Source: Cynocephalus volans
Lineage: Eukaryota > Chordata > Mammalia > Dermoptera > Cynocephalidae
Length of the DNA: 64,000 nt
Assembly: GCF_027409185.1 (NCBI RefSeq)
Contig: NC_084474.1
Span: 23,775,382-23,839,381, forward strand
Direction: 5' to 3'
Shown here one piece after another: positions 34,800-47,880 of this stretch. A model generated the notes under the pieces. It made no database searches and was not told the DNA's origin. It saw nothing but the letters and a program-made list of their open reading frames with translations. The translations under genes were made by a program, and so were the position numbers. Position 1 is the stretch's first letter. Each line of letters opens with the position of its first letter.

Positions 34800-37245
34800 G
34801 TTACTCAAAGAAACAAACACACCAGACTCTTGAAAGGATTACGCAGTTCTTCTTTAAGGGAAATGTTAACCCAGGAGATCATGCAAACAAACTTAATAAG
34901 TTCATTAGATAATTATTTTTAGGCAAGATTGTCCTATAGTTACTAAACAATATTTCTTAAATTTCTGGACTGGAGAAGTCATAAACCCAAAGATGACTAT
35001 GAATAGTTAGTCACAATGTGCGGTAGCTGTGGGCTGGCCCTCCTGAGTGGCAGCAATCGGTATGCTGAGGAGTGAGGTCTCCTGCACATTCCTGTTAGCT
35101 CTGGCTCATCTGGCTTTGTTCCTGTGCATTTCTTGCCTGACCCTTTTGGAATTGGAGTTATCATTCCTAACCTAGATCCATTGTTCTCATAGATTAAACA
35201 CCCTGGAACTATATTTTCAATCTATTGTACCACAAAAAAAAGAAAAGAAAAGCCACTTGTGTCTGCATGCCATGCCATGGAGAATCTGGTATTAGAGGAC
35301 CTTTAGAAAGCATTCACGCCATTTTTAAATCATAAAGCCCAAACTTGTGGTACGTCCAAAATTCTAAGTATTTCTGACTTCAGCTCTGCTGGGCATAAAA
35401 TTTACATTTTAAATTATAGTGGTCTCTTTTTATTTGTCTCAAATTCTAAAATGATACCACATATTTTCATAATTTAGTCATACAAAATATTAAGTTTGAT
35501 TTATAGGTTGCATCTAAATTCAGCAAAAGGTACAAGGACTGAGAGTCAGAACAGGAATTAGAGATCATAAGGACTAGAGACAATGTAGTTGTGAGAGAGC
35601 CTGAGCCTGAGGCCACTGGCCCAGAGATCTCTGAAATGGGCTCAGACCTGGCTTTTGTAACCCAAAGATGACAGGACCCAGGAGCAGGGTGTGCAGATGG
35701 CTCAGAGTCAGAAAGTGTGACTCTGAAGACTCTCTCAGCATGTCCTAGGCCCCTACTCTGGCCTTGCCTTTGGTGCCGGTGGAAGGAGGGCACCGGCCAG
35801 GTGCTGGCCACAGGTTGTAGCTGAGGACGTGTTCTCCAAGGGAAGGCCCATCCTTGTCTCCACGTGCAACCCGGAAGGCAGCAGCATCACCAAATAAGAA
35901 AACATTGAGATTTTCTAATTAAAATCCTGAATTCATGACTTTTTCTTGGCAGGCAGCAAGTTTACAAATTATATCATTTTTTATTTCCCACTGGTTACTA
36001 CTAACCGTTATCAGTAAGGACTTCATAAAGATTGAGAAATCCTTTCAAACTTTTACCATCTACTTTATTTAGATGGTGCTTTATCAGGTCTTGCTTTCCC
36101 CTGGGAGGCACTGGGTCTTTGTCCCAAAATATTTAGACAGATGCTGGCCCTTCTTTTTCTACACATGATGAGTAGGCCATGCCTGGCCAATGAGGAGCAG
36201 TGGCACCAATATTGCGGTGTGACAGGGAGGGATTACGTACCTGTGCCAAAGTGTATTACAGTGTCTGGGAAGCTCTGCCACACTTTTCATAACACATGCC
36301 TTCCCATGGTGGCATTTTGTCTTTTCCATTAGATTAACAATCCCTGCAATGCAGTCATCTTGTTGTGTCTCCACGGCATCTGATGTTCTGTCACATTAGG
36401 CATTCACCAAGCATTTGTTGATTCATGACTGACACAAGCTAGAAAGAGGTAAATAAAATATCCTATCATGCGTCCATTTTTAAGGGTGCAGATAGCATGA
36501 GACACTGTCATAGAGGCTTAGTAGAAAAGCTGCAGTGTGCAGTTTACATACATGGCTAGTCTGGGAGTTATAAACAGGGAGAAAAACAATGTAACAAACT
36601 GTTCTCAACATTTATTTGTTTAGAATAAATTGAGAAGTTGAGATTTGGAAGATATTGATAGTGTCTGCTAAATTATCTGTTATTAAATATATTGTCAAGG
36701 GGATAAAACCTCTTCTAACATCATAAGAAAAAAGCTTTAAACAAGATACCAAAATGAGGGAAAGACAGGGGAAAGGACATTTGGTAAAATACCCTTTGTT
36801 AAAATGGCAATTGCCATTTCCCCTTTATTTTTATGGCTGTTAAAAGACAATGAAAACAAAAACAGTCTCTAAATATTTTAAACTATATGTATTTTTTTTA
36901 ATCCAAAGGTATAATATTGCCTTATTTAGCAATTTTTTTTACAACATCTATATAAGATAATTCACAGAAGTCCCTCAAAGGGACCTCTAATTGCTTTAGT
37001 AAAAACTTAGAAAATAATTTAATTCCTCCACAGGAGCATTTCCAATAAGTCAACTGTAACAAACTCTAACCTGGCTGAGCACCATGTGGAGCAAGATGGG
37101 CAGTTAGACCCTCCATCTCTCTCTCCAAGAACCCACAGGGCAGAAACAAGAGCTGAGGTGCAGGATCACCACCACGTCCTTAAGCTGGGTAAGGAAGGAC
37201 ACGGCTAGCAGCACTGCTCACCTCCCTCTCTAGGTCCAGCCTCCT
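34800..37245. other. Intergenic, mostly unassigned
   Basis: Includes a possible L2 end at 36385-36430 ('gcattcaccaagcatttgtt'). No exon or RNA gene supported. Confidence 0.4.
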
Positions 37246-37249
37246 CAAC

Positions 37250-37840
37250 CTTCTCCCCGTCTGTGCTTCTCTGCATTACATCTGCTCTGACAACTGCTGT
37301 CCCTCTCCATGGCCCAGGCTCGCATCATTCCTCCCTTGAAATAAGGCAATCATCTCCTATCTGGACTTTCTGCTTCCAGTCTCCCTCCCCTTGACTGCCG
37401 CCAGGGTGAACTTTCCATCAATCTACAGGCTTCAGCTACTCCATTCTATCACCTCCTTAATGCCTGTTCCTGGAGAGCAGGAATATTGCCTTTTTCACTC
37501 TTACATCCCTGGTGCCTGGCACAGCTCCCGGTACACAGAAGATCCTCAGCAAATGTTGGTTAAATCAAAACAGAACAAAGCATGACATGCAAACCCCTTC
37601 ACAATCTGGCCCCACCCAGTCTTCAAAGCCTCATTTCCTGCCATCCCTCCAAATGACTCAACAGCTCTGAATGGCTGTGTTTCCCAAACACATAATGCAC
37701 TTTCACATTTCTGATCTTTAATGAAGCTACTCTCTGTTTGAAATATTCCTCATCCATCTATTCTGTCACTTCCCAGTTCATCTGGTGAAGTTCCGACTCA
37801 TACACATTTGATGAACGAATGAATGAAAGAATGAATGAAG
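37250..37840 (+). repeat. Two L2 segments
   Basis: The first holds 'ccagggtgaactttccatca', 'gcaggaatattgccttttt' and 'gtgcctggcacagctcccgg'. The second holds 'acaatctggccccacccagt', 'tatctattctgtcacttcc'-like text and a terminal GAATGAATGAA repeat. Confidence 0.75.
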
Positions 37841-38300
37841 TAACAATTCTCTAGGAGTACCTGTTCTATTCCTGCATCTTACTGGCAATTCTCCCAGTCT
37901 CACTCCTTCCTGTCAAGATTCATATTCCATCATATCTTAACAGTAATTAAAACTAGCTATGTGTCCCTAAACAAGACTTCATTTCTTTGTTGTTTTTAAA
38001 AATGTAGTTGGGTGACAGATTCTGAGGTGATTCAGCCTAAGCCCAGGTGTCTAATACCCTCATCCTTATTTCTCCCACTTTCTGGCAGAAAATCTGGAAG
38101 TGAGAAAATATATCACATGTTCAGGGAAAAGAAGAATAATTCAGAATTATTGAAACACTTTGTGTATGGAGGAGGAGCAGGAAAAAAGGGCCAGAAAGCT
38201 AGGGTTGGGTTGGATTATGAATGCTTCTATGGATTATGCCTCATTCAATATCATTTAACAAGCAAAATAAACAGCTAATGGGGGGAGAAGGGGGTAGGGG

Positions 38301-38313
38301 TGTGAGTGAGTGA

Positions 38314-38355
<42 letters not shown>
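38301..38355 (+). repeat. (GTGA)n-(TG)n microsatellite
   Basis: About 20 bases of GTGA units run into about 37 bases of TG. Likely polymorphic in length. Confidence 0.95.
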
Positions 38356-38358
<3 letters not shown>

Positions 38359-41300
38359 TGTTCAGCCGCTAAAGACAGAGGCAACACTACCCATACCTGA
38401 GACATTTGGTTCCCATGGAAATTGAGCTGAGCAGCCAGTGGAGGATGCCTCGGGTACCTTGTTTACAACCCCAAAAGGACTCAGCTGCTGCAGAGAAAAC
38501 TGGCTTCTGTGCCCATGCCTGGGGCAATGCTAAGATTGCCTAAGGGAGAACCAGAAGACAGACCCCTGAACTTCCCTAGCACTGAAGACTATGCTGCTCA
38601 AAGAAACCCCAAATCCTGCTCCAGAGAGGTGCCAATCCCCACCAGCTGACACAAGCATGCAAAGAAAGTCTGCAGAACATAACCTGAACAGGTGGCTCCT
38701 ATGGAGACAAATCTAATGGGGGAGAAAACCTGAAGAGAACTTTAATAAAAATGTAATGACAATTCTTGGGCAGATTGATTTAAAGGAAAGAAACATGTTT
38801 TGGCAAATTTTAAAAAAAAACATTACTTCTGAATTTAAAAGCCTGAGAGAAAAATAAACAAAAATACTACTGCTGAAAACTGAAGTAGTAACTAGAAGTA
38901 GTGAGCTAGAAGACCAGTAAGATCAAATGGAGAAAATATCTCACAACAGAGAGAATACAAACAAAGGAAATGACCAGTGGAAAAAAAATATGACAGTTTC
39001 AAGAAGCCTAATATGCAGATGAAAATAAAGGCATTCCAGAGGGAAGAAAAGACAAGATGATACGATAAAATAAAAAGAATGTTATTCTTTCTTTTCCTCC
39101 TCCAAGATGAAAAAAGACTAGACATTTCACATAGCAAGAGCACATGAAGTGCCAGACATGATCACTGAAAAATTACACCTATATATGCACATTCGGGTGA
39201 AATGTACAAACTCCAAAGATGAAGAAAAGTTCAAACAAACTTCTAGATTGAGATCAGGCTTCAGGTTATTTAAAAATAAAAGAGAATCAGAACCAGTGTC
39301 ATATTTCTAATTCATAGTATTAAATCCAGAAGAGGGGGGAAAAAGTAATACTATTTAGAGACAATTAAAAGAAGAGAATTGTGACCCAAGAATTCTATGT
39401 CTGCCCAGAACATCATTAATATGGAGTACAGGAGCCCTCTCATTGGTGGGATCCCACACCCACAGACTTCCCTTCCTTGGTCTGTGCCTGAGTAAGAGAC
39501 CTTTGAATATCTTGCCATTGTGGATCCAGTGTGGCACGTCTTGATATGGATACATTTAAAGGGAGAGAACAACAGGCCCAGCAGTGAATAGGGTCCAACC
39601 ACGAAAGGAGTCCAAAAAAGAGCATTTTCAAACATAAAAGGATTCAAAATGTATACCATCCACGAAATTTTTCTGAGGAAATCACTCAAAGCAGATCATT
39701 TCAACTGAAATAAAGAAAGAAATCTAAATAATAAACTCATGGTAGAAGAAGAAAATAACATATATAAGAAATAATGGAGATCTATGACTCTAGTAAAATA
39801 TATAGTTATATCTAAATGAATGGCTATACTATGTTCACATAATGTAAGAAAAACAGCACACTTCTCAAGAACAGTAATGGAAACTAAAAGACAGGGTGAA
39901 TAACATTTTCAAAATGCTGACAGAGGAGAGCTGTCAGGCTAGACACGCATGTTCAACTAAACCATCTTTCATTAACTAGGGTAAACTAAAGACATTCTCA
40001 GGTAAACAAAAACTTCAAGCATTTGCCATCACCAGAACTTAAGGAAGGAATTTTATAAGGATATACTTCAGGAACAAAGAAAATGAACTTAAAAGAATTT
40101 TTGAGAGACAGGAGTGAAAATGAACAAAGATATTTATTAGTAAATATCTAAACAAACTGGTAGATTAAAACGTATCTGTAACAATAATGCAGTTTAACTT
40201 GGAGTTTAAAAAAAGAAGATAAAACTAAAATACTGGATAAAAATAGTAAATAATTTGATGAAGGATGATCTTCTACTATTCAGGAGTGTTGAGATATTGA
40301 TTAACCTTAGACGTCATTAAGTTAAAAATAAGTGAAAAAAATCCAAAGGAAACCTTGAAAAGAGAAGAAAAATAGTATCTAACTTCTAAGCAATTGGAGA
40401 GAAAAAAGAATGGGAGAAAAACACAAATAAACTACCAATTGAAATACAAGAGTTCTTCAAAAAGTTCATGGAAAGATTCATATCTTTTAATTCAATTCTT
40501 CCCCAAACATTTTGAAGTACTCTGCTAAATAAAGAGAAAGAAGTAGAAAGATAAGAAAGGAGAAGAGCAGGACAAATAAAAAGCATAAAGATAGTTAAAA
40601 CAAATCCAGACATATCCTAAATTCCTAAATGCAAATTCCTGGGTTAAATTTCCCAGTACAAAGATACAGACTGTCAGATGTTTAAAATCCAGCTATATGC
40701 TACTCACAAGAAACATACCTTAAATATAAAGTCATAGAAAAGTTGGATTTAAAAGGAATAACAACATATTCCAGGAAAATACAGAGAACTGAGTGAAAAT
40801 CAAAGTGCTGTAAATTAAAAGGTGTGGGAAGCAGTGAAAGCAGTACTGGAAGGGAAAGTATAACCTCAAATATACTAAACATTATATTTTAATATATTAT
40901 TAATATATTATATATGAAAAAACAAAGTCTGAAAATTAGTGGACTTAAGGTGACCATGTAGAAGTTAAAAAAAAAAAAAAGAATAACAAAAAATCTAATT
41001 TGGAGGAAGATTAATAAAGGAGAATATTTTAAAAGAGAACATTATGAAAATTTTGTGCCAATAAATTTGAAAGCTAGAAGAAATAGATAAATTTCTAGAA
41101 AAATATATCTTACCAGAATTATTTTAAAAAGTCAAAAGATTTTATCTTTTAAAATGGAATCACAACTTTAAAAATCTTTTGACAAAGTAAATACTAAGGC
41201 TAGAAGATTTTATTGGTGAATTCTAGTATACTTTCAAATAATTGGATGTTTCAAACTTATGCAAATTCCACCAGAGATCAGAAAAAGAGGAATATTCCCT

Positions 41301-41503
41301 TATTAATCCAATGGAGTTACTATACATTGATATCCAAACTGGATAAGGAAAAAGGGAAAATTACAGGCCTACCTTACCCATGAACATAAATCTGGAAATG
41401 CAAACAAAATGTTAGCAAACCAAATAAAGCAGCATTTTTTAAAAAATATATAATATATCATGATCAAGCTAGTGTTATTCCAGAATAGAAAATCTATGAA
41501 ATG

Positions 41504-41671
41504 GGGCCAGCCCATGGCTCACTTGGGAGAGCGTGGTGCTGATAACACCAAGGTCATGGGTTCGGATCCCATATAGGGATGGCTGGTTAGCTCACTGGGT
41601 GAGCGTGGTGCTGACAACACCAAGTCAAGGGTTAAGATCCCCTTACCGGTCATCGTTAAAAAAAAAAAGAA
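41504..41671 (+). mobile_element. tRNA-Ile-derived dimeric SINE (CYN type)
   Basis: The first half reads 'gcgtggtgctgataacacca' then 'aggtcatgggttcggatccc'. The anticodon stem-loop TGGTG-CTGATAA-CACCA is intact with the loop triplet GAT. The second half, 'ttagctcactgggtgagcgt', repeats the design. It is flanked by a perfect 17-bp TSD, agaaaatctatgaaatg (41487-41503 and 41672-41688). It sits in an old L1. Confidence 0.95.
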
Positions 41672-41788
41672 AGAAAATCTATGAAATGTATAAATATAAT
41701 CTACCACACATGATCATTTTAATTTATATGGAAAGGTTTGGATAGTACTCAACACTAATTCATTATAAAAAAAAAAAAAATCTCTGCA

Positions 41789-43253
41789 GGGATCAAAATG
41801 GCAGAATAGACAGTACCCAGCATCACTCTCTCCCACAATCAACCAATTTACAACTATTGAAAAGCAACAACTGCCAAGCTGGAGCTGCTAGAGCTCAGGG
41901 GAAGAGGAGAGACCTACAGAGTACATGAAGGCAGGAGAAGACACATGAGAGAATGAAAGTACCACCTCGACCATTTCAAGCCCTGATCATTTCAAGTCTG
42001 GCCCTGATAAGCACAAGGAGCAAGAGCTGGCAAAAGCCACAGCTGTGCCCTTCATATGAAGTTGCTTGGAGGCTGCTGGGGAGAAGAGGGCCTTGGTGGC
42101 CCCCAGGCCAGCAAGACTACTAACAGGTTTCCCGTGGACCCACATAGGAGTGAGGGGGTCACAGACAACTGGAAAAACGAGCCACTCAAAGGCCAATGAG
42201 TCATTGCAAGGGACCAGCACACGCATGCCCCATGGGAAGTGTTTGGAGTATGGGGGGTGGGGGAGACAGGCCCACCCGGGGAATATTGGGGCACAGCAAG
42301 GACAATTGATCTGCTCCCAACTAGTGCAGGACCACTCAGTGGAAATTCGTTAGGGATACAGAACTGCAGGGGGTGCAGTTTGCCGAAAAGACTCAGGCCC
42401 AGACCAGAGTTTCTACACAACCCAGGTGTACTGGACCTCACAAGACCCAGAAGTACTTACGAGGTCAACAGTTAAAACCTGGGCTGTACAAAAAGCCTTC
42501 CCCAGGGAATCAGCAGCAAAGCAGCAATTTAGCTGAACCACAGGGCTTACGTCCTGATTTCCACAGGAAATTTCCCCATTTTAGAAGTAAGCAAAGGACA
42601 ACAAATTAGTTACAGTGCAGAGTTTAAGTGGTGGGTGTAGCTAATAATCCAATATAGAACTGAAAGAAAAAACAAAAAACCCACAAATCAAGGTTCTGAT
42701 ACTAACCAGTAAAAATCTAACATCTCCAAAGAACAGCTATAAAACCTAGAACAACTGGAAACCCCCAGACTCCAAGCCAGCATGGGGGGGAGGGCTGAGG
42801 GCCTAAGCCACACCCCCACCAATGTCCACATCCAGCCCAGAAACAACCACCAAGCCACCACCAGAAGTGCCCTGAGCTCCCAAGCTGGGGCAGTGGGGGG
42901 ACCAACGGCTTCATCCATGTTCCCCTCCCCCATGTCCGCATCCAGCCCAGTGATGACCACCAAGCTGCTGCCTGAAGCGCCCTGGGCTCTCAAGCTGGGG
43001 TGGTGGAAGACCAAGAGCCTCATCCACACCCCCCTGAAGTCTTCATCCAGCCCAGCCACTACACCAAGCCCTGCCAGAAGCCCCCTGGGTTGCCCTGCCA
43101 GAATGAGGAGGGTGCCATGGACCTTGACCACTCCTTTCCCCTCTCTTCCTCCCTCCCAACTGCTCTACAACATCTTAGAATGCAAAAAAAATAACAATAA
43201 TAATAAATAAATATATTTTTAAAAATTAAAAATTAAAAAATAAAAAATTTTTC
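41789..43253 (+). mobile_element. ORF-less L1 derivative: 5'UTR only, with poly(A)
   Basis: Starts 'gggatcaaaatggcagaata' (L1 5' terminus) and matches the 5'UTR of 13720-12030 along its whole length, including the ~105-bp tandem repeat. It ends 'caacatcttagaatgc' followed directly by an A-rich tail (about 43187-43250). It has no ORF1, ORF2 or L1 3'UTR. It is flanked by AAAATCTCTGCA at 41777-41788 and 43254-43265, a 12-bp TSD. In the sister copy the corresponding point has no A run, so the tail was added rather than templated. Confidence 0.8.
42780..43100 (+). repeat. Tandem repeat (~105-110 bp unit, 3 copies) in L1 5'UTR
   Basis: 'atgtccacatccagcccag' and its variants start at 42822, 42932 and 43037. 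Each is followed by 'accaccaagct' type text and 'agctggggcagtg'. Same unit as 12350-12790 in opposite orientation. Confidence 0.85.
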
Positions 43254-44146
43254 AAAATCTCTGCAAACTAGCAGTTGAATAGAATTTCCTCACCCTATAC
43301 AGGGCATTGGTAGAACCTATAGGAAACAACATTCTCTATGGTGAAACATAGAAGTATTCCTCTGAAAATCAGGAACAAGACAAGGATACCTACCCATCTA
43401 TTCAACATTATAATGGAGGTCCTAACAAGTGTAGTAAGATAAGAAAATTAAAACGTATAAGATTTGGAAAGGAAGAAATAAAAATATCATTATTCACAGA
43501 TGATATTTTGTACATAAAAAATAAAAACAAAAAATTATGAGAATTAATAAGAGTTTAGAAGGGTGGATATAAAATCAATATTCAAAAACTAATTGTAGTT
43601 TTGCACACCAGCAACAGTTAAAAACATAGCCTATTGAAAAGTATCATTTATAATAGAAATAAATATATATGGTACCTAGAAGCCAATCTGCGAAAAGTTA
43701 TGCAAGATCTTTATAGAGAATTATTGACACATTAAAGAATGCCTAAATAAATGAAGAGATATGTAATGTTAACACACAGAAAGATTCAATAATGTCAAGA
43801 TGTCGTGACTTCTCCCCAAACTGATGCAGATATTCCAATAAAAATCTCAACAGCACTTTTTCAGGAACTTAAACCAATTCTAAAATGTGTATCGAAGAAC
43901 AAAAGCCCAAGTTTAAAAAGACATTTCTAATAGGAAGAATGAAACATGGGATTTTCCCACTGGATAGCAAGATTTATCAGGAAGTTACAGTAATTAAGAC
44001 AGTATTAGCATTGACTCAGGTATAGACAAACTAATGAAACAGCATAGAAAACTAAGAAACATACTTTGCATACATTAAAGTGATATATAACAGAGATGGC
44101 ATTGCAGGTTATTGGAGAAAAAGATGGACTTTTAAATAGTGCTAGA

Positions 44147-44338
44147 GGGCCAACCCCATGGCTCACTTGGGAGAGTGCGGTGCTGGGAGCGCAGCGGCAC
44201 TCCCGCCGCGGGTTCGGATCCTATATAGGGATGGCCGGTGCACTCACTGGCTGAGTGTGGTGCGGACGACACCAAGCCAAGGGTTGCAACCCCTTTGGGT
44301 CACAAAAAAATAAAAATAATAAAATAATAAAAAATAAA
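44147..44338 (+). mobile_element. tRNA-derived SINE with GC hairpin, dimer (CYN type)
   Basis: The first half carries the hairpin GGGAGCGC / GCACTCCC (44185-44204, one arm base decayed at a CpG) in place of the anticodon arm. The second half has 'gcggacgacaccaagccaag'. Tail of A and TAAA units. TSD taaatagtgctaga at 44133-44146 and 44339-44352. Confidence 0.9.
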
Positions 44339-44632
44339 TAAATAGTGCTAGAACACCTGATTATAAGGAAATAATAAAATCGGATCCCTATCTACACCAA
44401 ACACAAAAATCAATTCTAAATATAATCATGTTTAAAAGTCAAAACTTACAACATTTTTTAAGAAAATACTGGATAGTATATCTGTGATCTCAGGGTGAAG
44501 ATTTATTGTACAAGACACAAAAATCACTAATAAAAAAGCAAACAATGATAAATGTGACTATATTATAATTAATAACTGCTGTTTATAAAAGTTTACCATA
44601 AAGAAAGTTAAAAGATAATCCAGAAACTGGAA

Positions 44633-44637
<5 letters not shown>

Positions 44638-44665
<28 letters not shown>
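44638..44665. repeat. (CA)n microsatellite
   Basis: About 14 CA units within the decayed L1. Confidence 0.95.
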
Positions 44666-44669
<4 letters not shown>

Positions 44670-45419
44670 GCACGTACACATAAACACATACATATTCATA
44701 AAGAGCTCCTATACATAAGAAAAAACACATAGAAAAATAGTTAAAGGATACAGACAGATAATAAATATATCGCAGCATGCTAATTTCACTAATAACCAGA
44801 AAAACACAAATTAAAAACAAATGAGATGCCGCTTATTATCCACAACACTAGCAAAAAATAAAAAGATTGATACTATCCAAAGTTAGTGAGAATGTAAATT
44901 GATACCGTCCTCTTGGATAATAATTTTGGATTTCACATCAAAACTAAATATGTAAGCACCCTTTGATCCAAGCATTCTATTACTCAGAATCTATCTCATA
45001 TATGTACAAAGATATATGTGCAAATATGTTTTTTACAAGAATGTAAGAATGAGAATGACTCTAATGTCCATGCATAGGGATGATTAATTAAATTACAATG
45101 CATTCACAATACAGAATGCCATGCAGTTATTTTGAAATGTAGATTTATATATACTGATACTGAAATAGCTGCAAGGCATTGTCAGAGATCCCATGGCAGC
45201 AACAAAGAATGGTACAGTTATGAGATGTGGAACTGCTGATAGCCTAGGACTCTGTGTAACTCTGTGGAGCAGAGATTGCCCCCCAACACACACACCAATC
45301 CATGAAATATGAATAAAAAATAAATCTTTATTGAGTTAAATCACTGGAATTTTTTCATCAATTTTTTACTGCAATACAACCTAGCCAATCTCAATTAATA
45401 TTTATTATTGAGGGGCCGG

Positions 45420-46740
45420 AAAAGGGCAAATCACGGAACAAAACTCAAAGAATATTATTCTATGTTTTTTAAACTATATGGGTATTTTCTTATACCTGAA
45501 TGTAAATTATCAAGGGTTAACAATTTTTATCTCTGAGAAGGGAAAGAGAGAATCTCAGGAAGAGAGAGGATGATAAGGTATTCTATGCTTCTATATTGCT
45601 TGAATTTTTCAAAACCATATATTCATGTATCACTTGCATAATTAAGTATTTTCTTAAGAAAAACATCAGATTGTTTCTTAAATATAATCTAGGATTGCTT
45701 CCCAGTCTTCCACCATTTCACACATATCATCGCCATGAACACCTCCTTTCCACTCTCCTCCCTCCTCACACTGGAGAAAGGAAAGGCTCCAGGTTATAAG
45801 GATGGCTCTTCAATACAAACAATCCGGGAACCCCAAATGACAGCCTTTCCAAGGGTGCTGAGTGGGAGACGACACGCGAGTGTTATGACAACCAGTTTAC
45901 TGTTTGCATCACTCTTCTGACAATGCCTGGGATTGGCAAACTAATTAGACTGAGAGATAGAATCCAATTTTGTTGTGTTATGAACAAAATTACATCCCAC
46001 TATCAGAAAAGACTCTTCTAGACCAACCTCCAACATCTGCGATCAAAGAAACTTCTAATGGGCTCTCTAATGAAGGACGCCTTGCACAGCTACAGTAAAT
46101 GGGAGAAAAGCACATGTGATTCTTTCCTAAAGCATTCACTCCTGGAGATGCTGATCCTTCCCAATGATCCTTTTGACACTTTATTCTAAAGTACTTTTCC
46201 ACTAGCTTTTCTGCTATTTTGCTACCATTCTTATAGCTTAGAGGTCTGTGGCTTTATCAGCTATTGCAAAGGAAGCTCTGGGCAAAGTAAATGGAGAAAT
46301 CTTTTTCTCTTTGAAAGGTATTTGGTTAAGCAGGTTTCATATTTTCCCTACACATGAATATAGTACGTATTATAGAATTTGTAATTTACCAATGTATCTT
46401 ATTCAAATCATCTATAACCTCCTTTACCTCTTTTAATTTTCTTCTATAAGATTCAAAAAATAAGTCACATTCTATTTTAGGTCTTTTCCTGGATTTGGAC
46501 TTTCAGGGAGTTAAGCTAATGGTCTTTTGACTATTTTTACATATCACACTTTAGTTGTGATCATTTGCATATGATATATTTTTAGGTAATACTTTGAACC
46601 ATAAATTACAAAAAAACTCCAGTTTTATTAAACTGAGATTTTGATAACTCAAAATAATGGGAAATGTGAATGCCTGAAGACATCTTTAAAATAGTAAAAG
46701 ACAAGCCAATCTGCTATTTAAAGGATAAAACAGCCACACT
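45420..46740. other. Intergenic, nothing recognised
   Basis: No exon, RNA gene or firm repeat supported. Confidence 0.4.
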
Positions 46741-46744
46741 GAAT

Positions 46745-47420
46745 ACTGAGACCGACACTAGTAGTAAAAGCTAACATGTATCAGATACTTCCTATGTTCC
46801 AGACACTGTGTATACACTATCCCATTTAATCTTCACAATAGACGAGTAAGATACTGTAACTGTTTTTCATTTTGCAGATGAGAAAAACAAAGTCTATACA
46901 AGTTAAGGATGTTGGTCAGTGTAGTAGTTTTCTATGGCTGCTGTAACAAAATACCACTGACTAGGTGGCTTAAACAATAGAAATTTATTTTCTCATAGTT
47001 CTGTAGTCTAGAAGTCCAAAGACAAGGTATCAGCAGGGTTGGTTCCTTGAGGACCAGGCAGGAAAAACCTGTTCCAGGCCTTGCTCTTTCTTTGCCTTAA
47101 AGGTGGTTGTTTTCTCCGTGTCCTCACATCATCTTCCCTCTGTATGTGTGTGTGTCCAGAGTTCCTCTTCTTATAAGAACACTGGTCATTATAGAATTAG
47201 GGCACACTAAAATGACCTCATTTTAACTTAATTACCTCTGCAAAGACTCTATACAAATACAGTCACATTCTGAGGTACTGCAGGGGAGGATTTCAGTACA
47301 CAATTTGGAGGAAACACAACGAAGCTCACAACAGTCAATGGCAGAACAAGTACTTCAGCCAAGGTCTGTGACTTCAAAGCCAAAACTCATAACCATTCTG
47401 CTCTACTGCTTTATGGTGGC
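46745..47420 (-). repeat. MIR remnant, minus strand, split by an LTR
   Basis: The left part has 'gctaacatgtatcagatact', 'cattttgcagatgagaaaaa' and 'aagttaaggatgttggtcag'. It resumes after the LTR with 'aatggcagaacaagtacttc' and 'ccaaaactcataaccattct'. Confidence 0.8.
46920..47333 (-). mobile_element. MLT1-type solo LTR, minus strand, inside a MIR
   Basis: Reverse complement of a MaLR LTR: 'ttctatggctgctgtaacaa', 'aggtggcttaaacaatagaa', 'gaccaggcaggaaaaacc', 'atgacctcattttaacttaa', 'acagtcacattctgaggtac'. Termini TG...CA. Flanks GTCAG (46915-46919) and GTCAA (47334-47338), a 5-bp TSD with one change. Confidence 0.85.
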
Positions 47421-47439
47421 ATGATTCCTCATATTTTTC

Positions 47440-47880
47440 CTGTCTGATATGTATTTATTTTGATTTCTCTTAGACCATAAAATCCTTGAGGGTAACAACT
47501 ATAGCTTATTCATTTAATAGGCATTTATTGAGCATTAGTCAACAATTATTTCTGGCCCTATACTAGAACGTTCTAGGTACTACAGCGACTGCAGTGAACA
47601 TGACAAAGTCCCTGTTCTTAAAGAGTTTTCTCTGAGAAAGTGACAGAGGACAGACAATAAAACATAAATAAATACTGTAAAGACAATAAAACAGGATAAT
47701 GTGATGGGGGAGTGGGTGGCTTCTTTAGATGGTGAGGTAACACAAAGGAGCAGATTTTAAAATCAGATTACCACGAACGAGGGATTTTATGTAGTATCAG
47801 GCTTAATGAATAATTTCAAGCATATAGGCAATGAAGAGACTCATAAGAAAAGGTCTGGAACATTTAGGGCAGTTCCTCTA
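47440..47880 (+). repeat. L2 end plus old dispersed repeat
   Basis: 'ttagaccataaaatccttga' then 'ggcatttattgagcattagt' and 'cagtgaacatgacaaagtcc'. This is the unnamed repeat of 32400, in part. Confidence 0.5.

Larger units (their letters stand above)
38380..45130 (+). mobile_element. Very old L1 (L1M/HAL1-type) remnants, interrupted
   Basis: Sense order is kept across the block. Near 39960-40060 there is an ORF1 end ('tctcaggtaaacaaaaactt', 'catcaccagaacttaagg'). From 40660 to 41430 there is ORF2 ('ccagctatatgctactcaca', 'acttatgcaaattccaccag', 'ggcctaccttacccatgaac'). At 43330-44120 the RT and beyond ('ttattcacagatgatatttt', 'tttgcacaccagcaacagtt'). At 44930-45120 the ORF2 end ('caccctttgatccaagcatt'). 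It is fully decayed. Interrupted at 41504-41671 (SINE), 41789-43253 (ORF-less L1) and 44147-44338 (SINE). Confidence 0.65.

Noticed and set aside
41504-41671. Functional tRNA-Ile genes at the SINE copies
   Set aside because: Acceptor and T arms are degenerate, copies are dimeric with A tails and TSDs, so they are retroposons.
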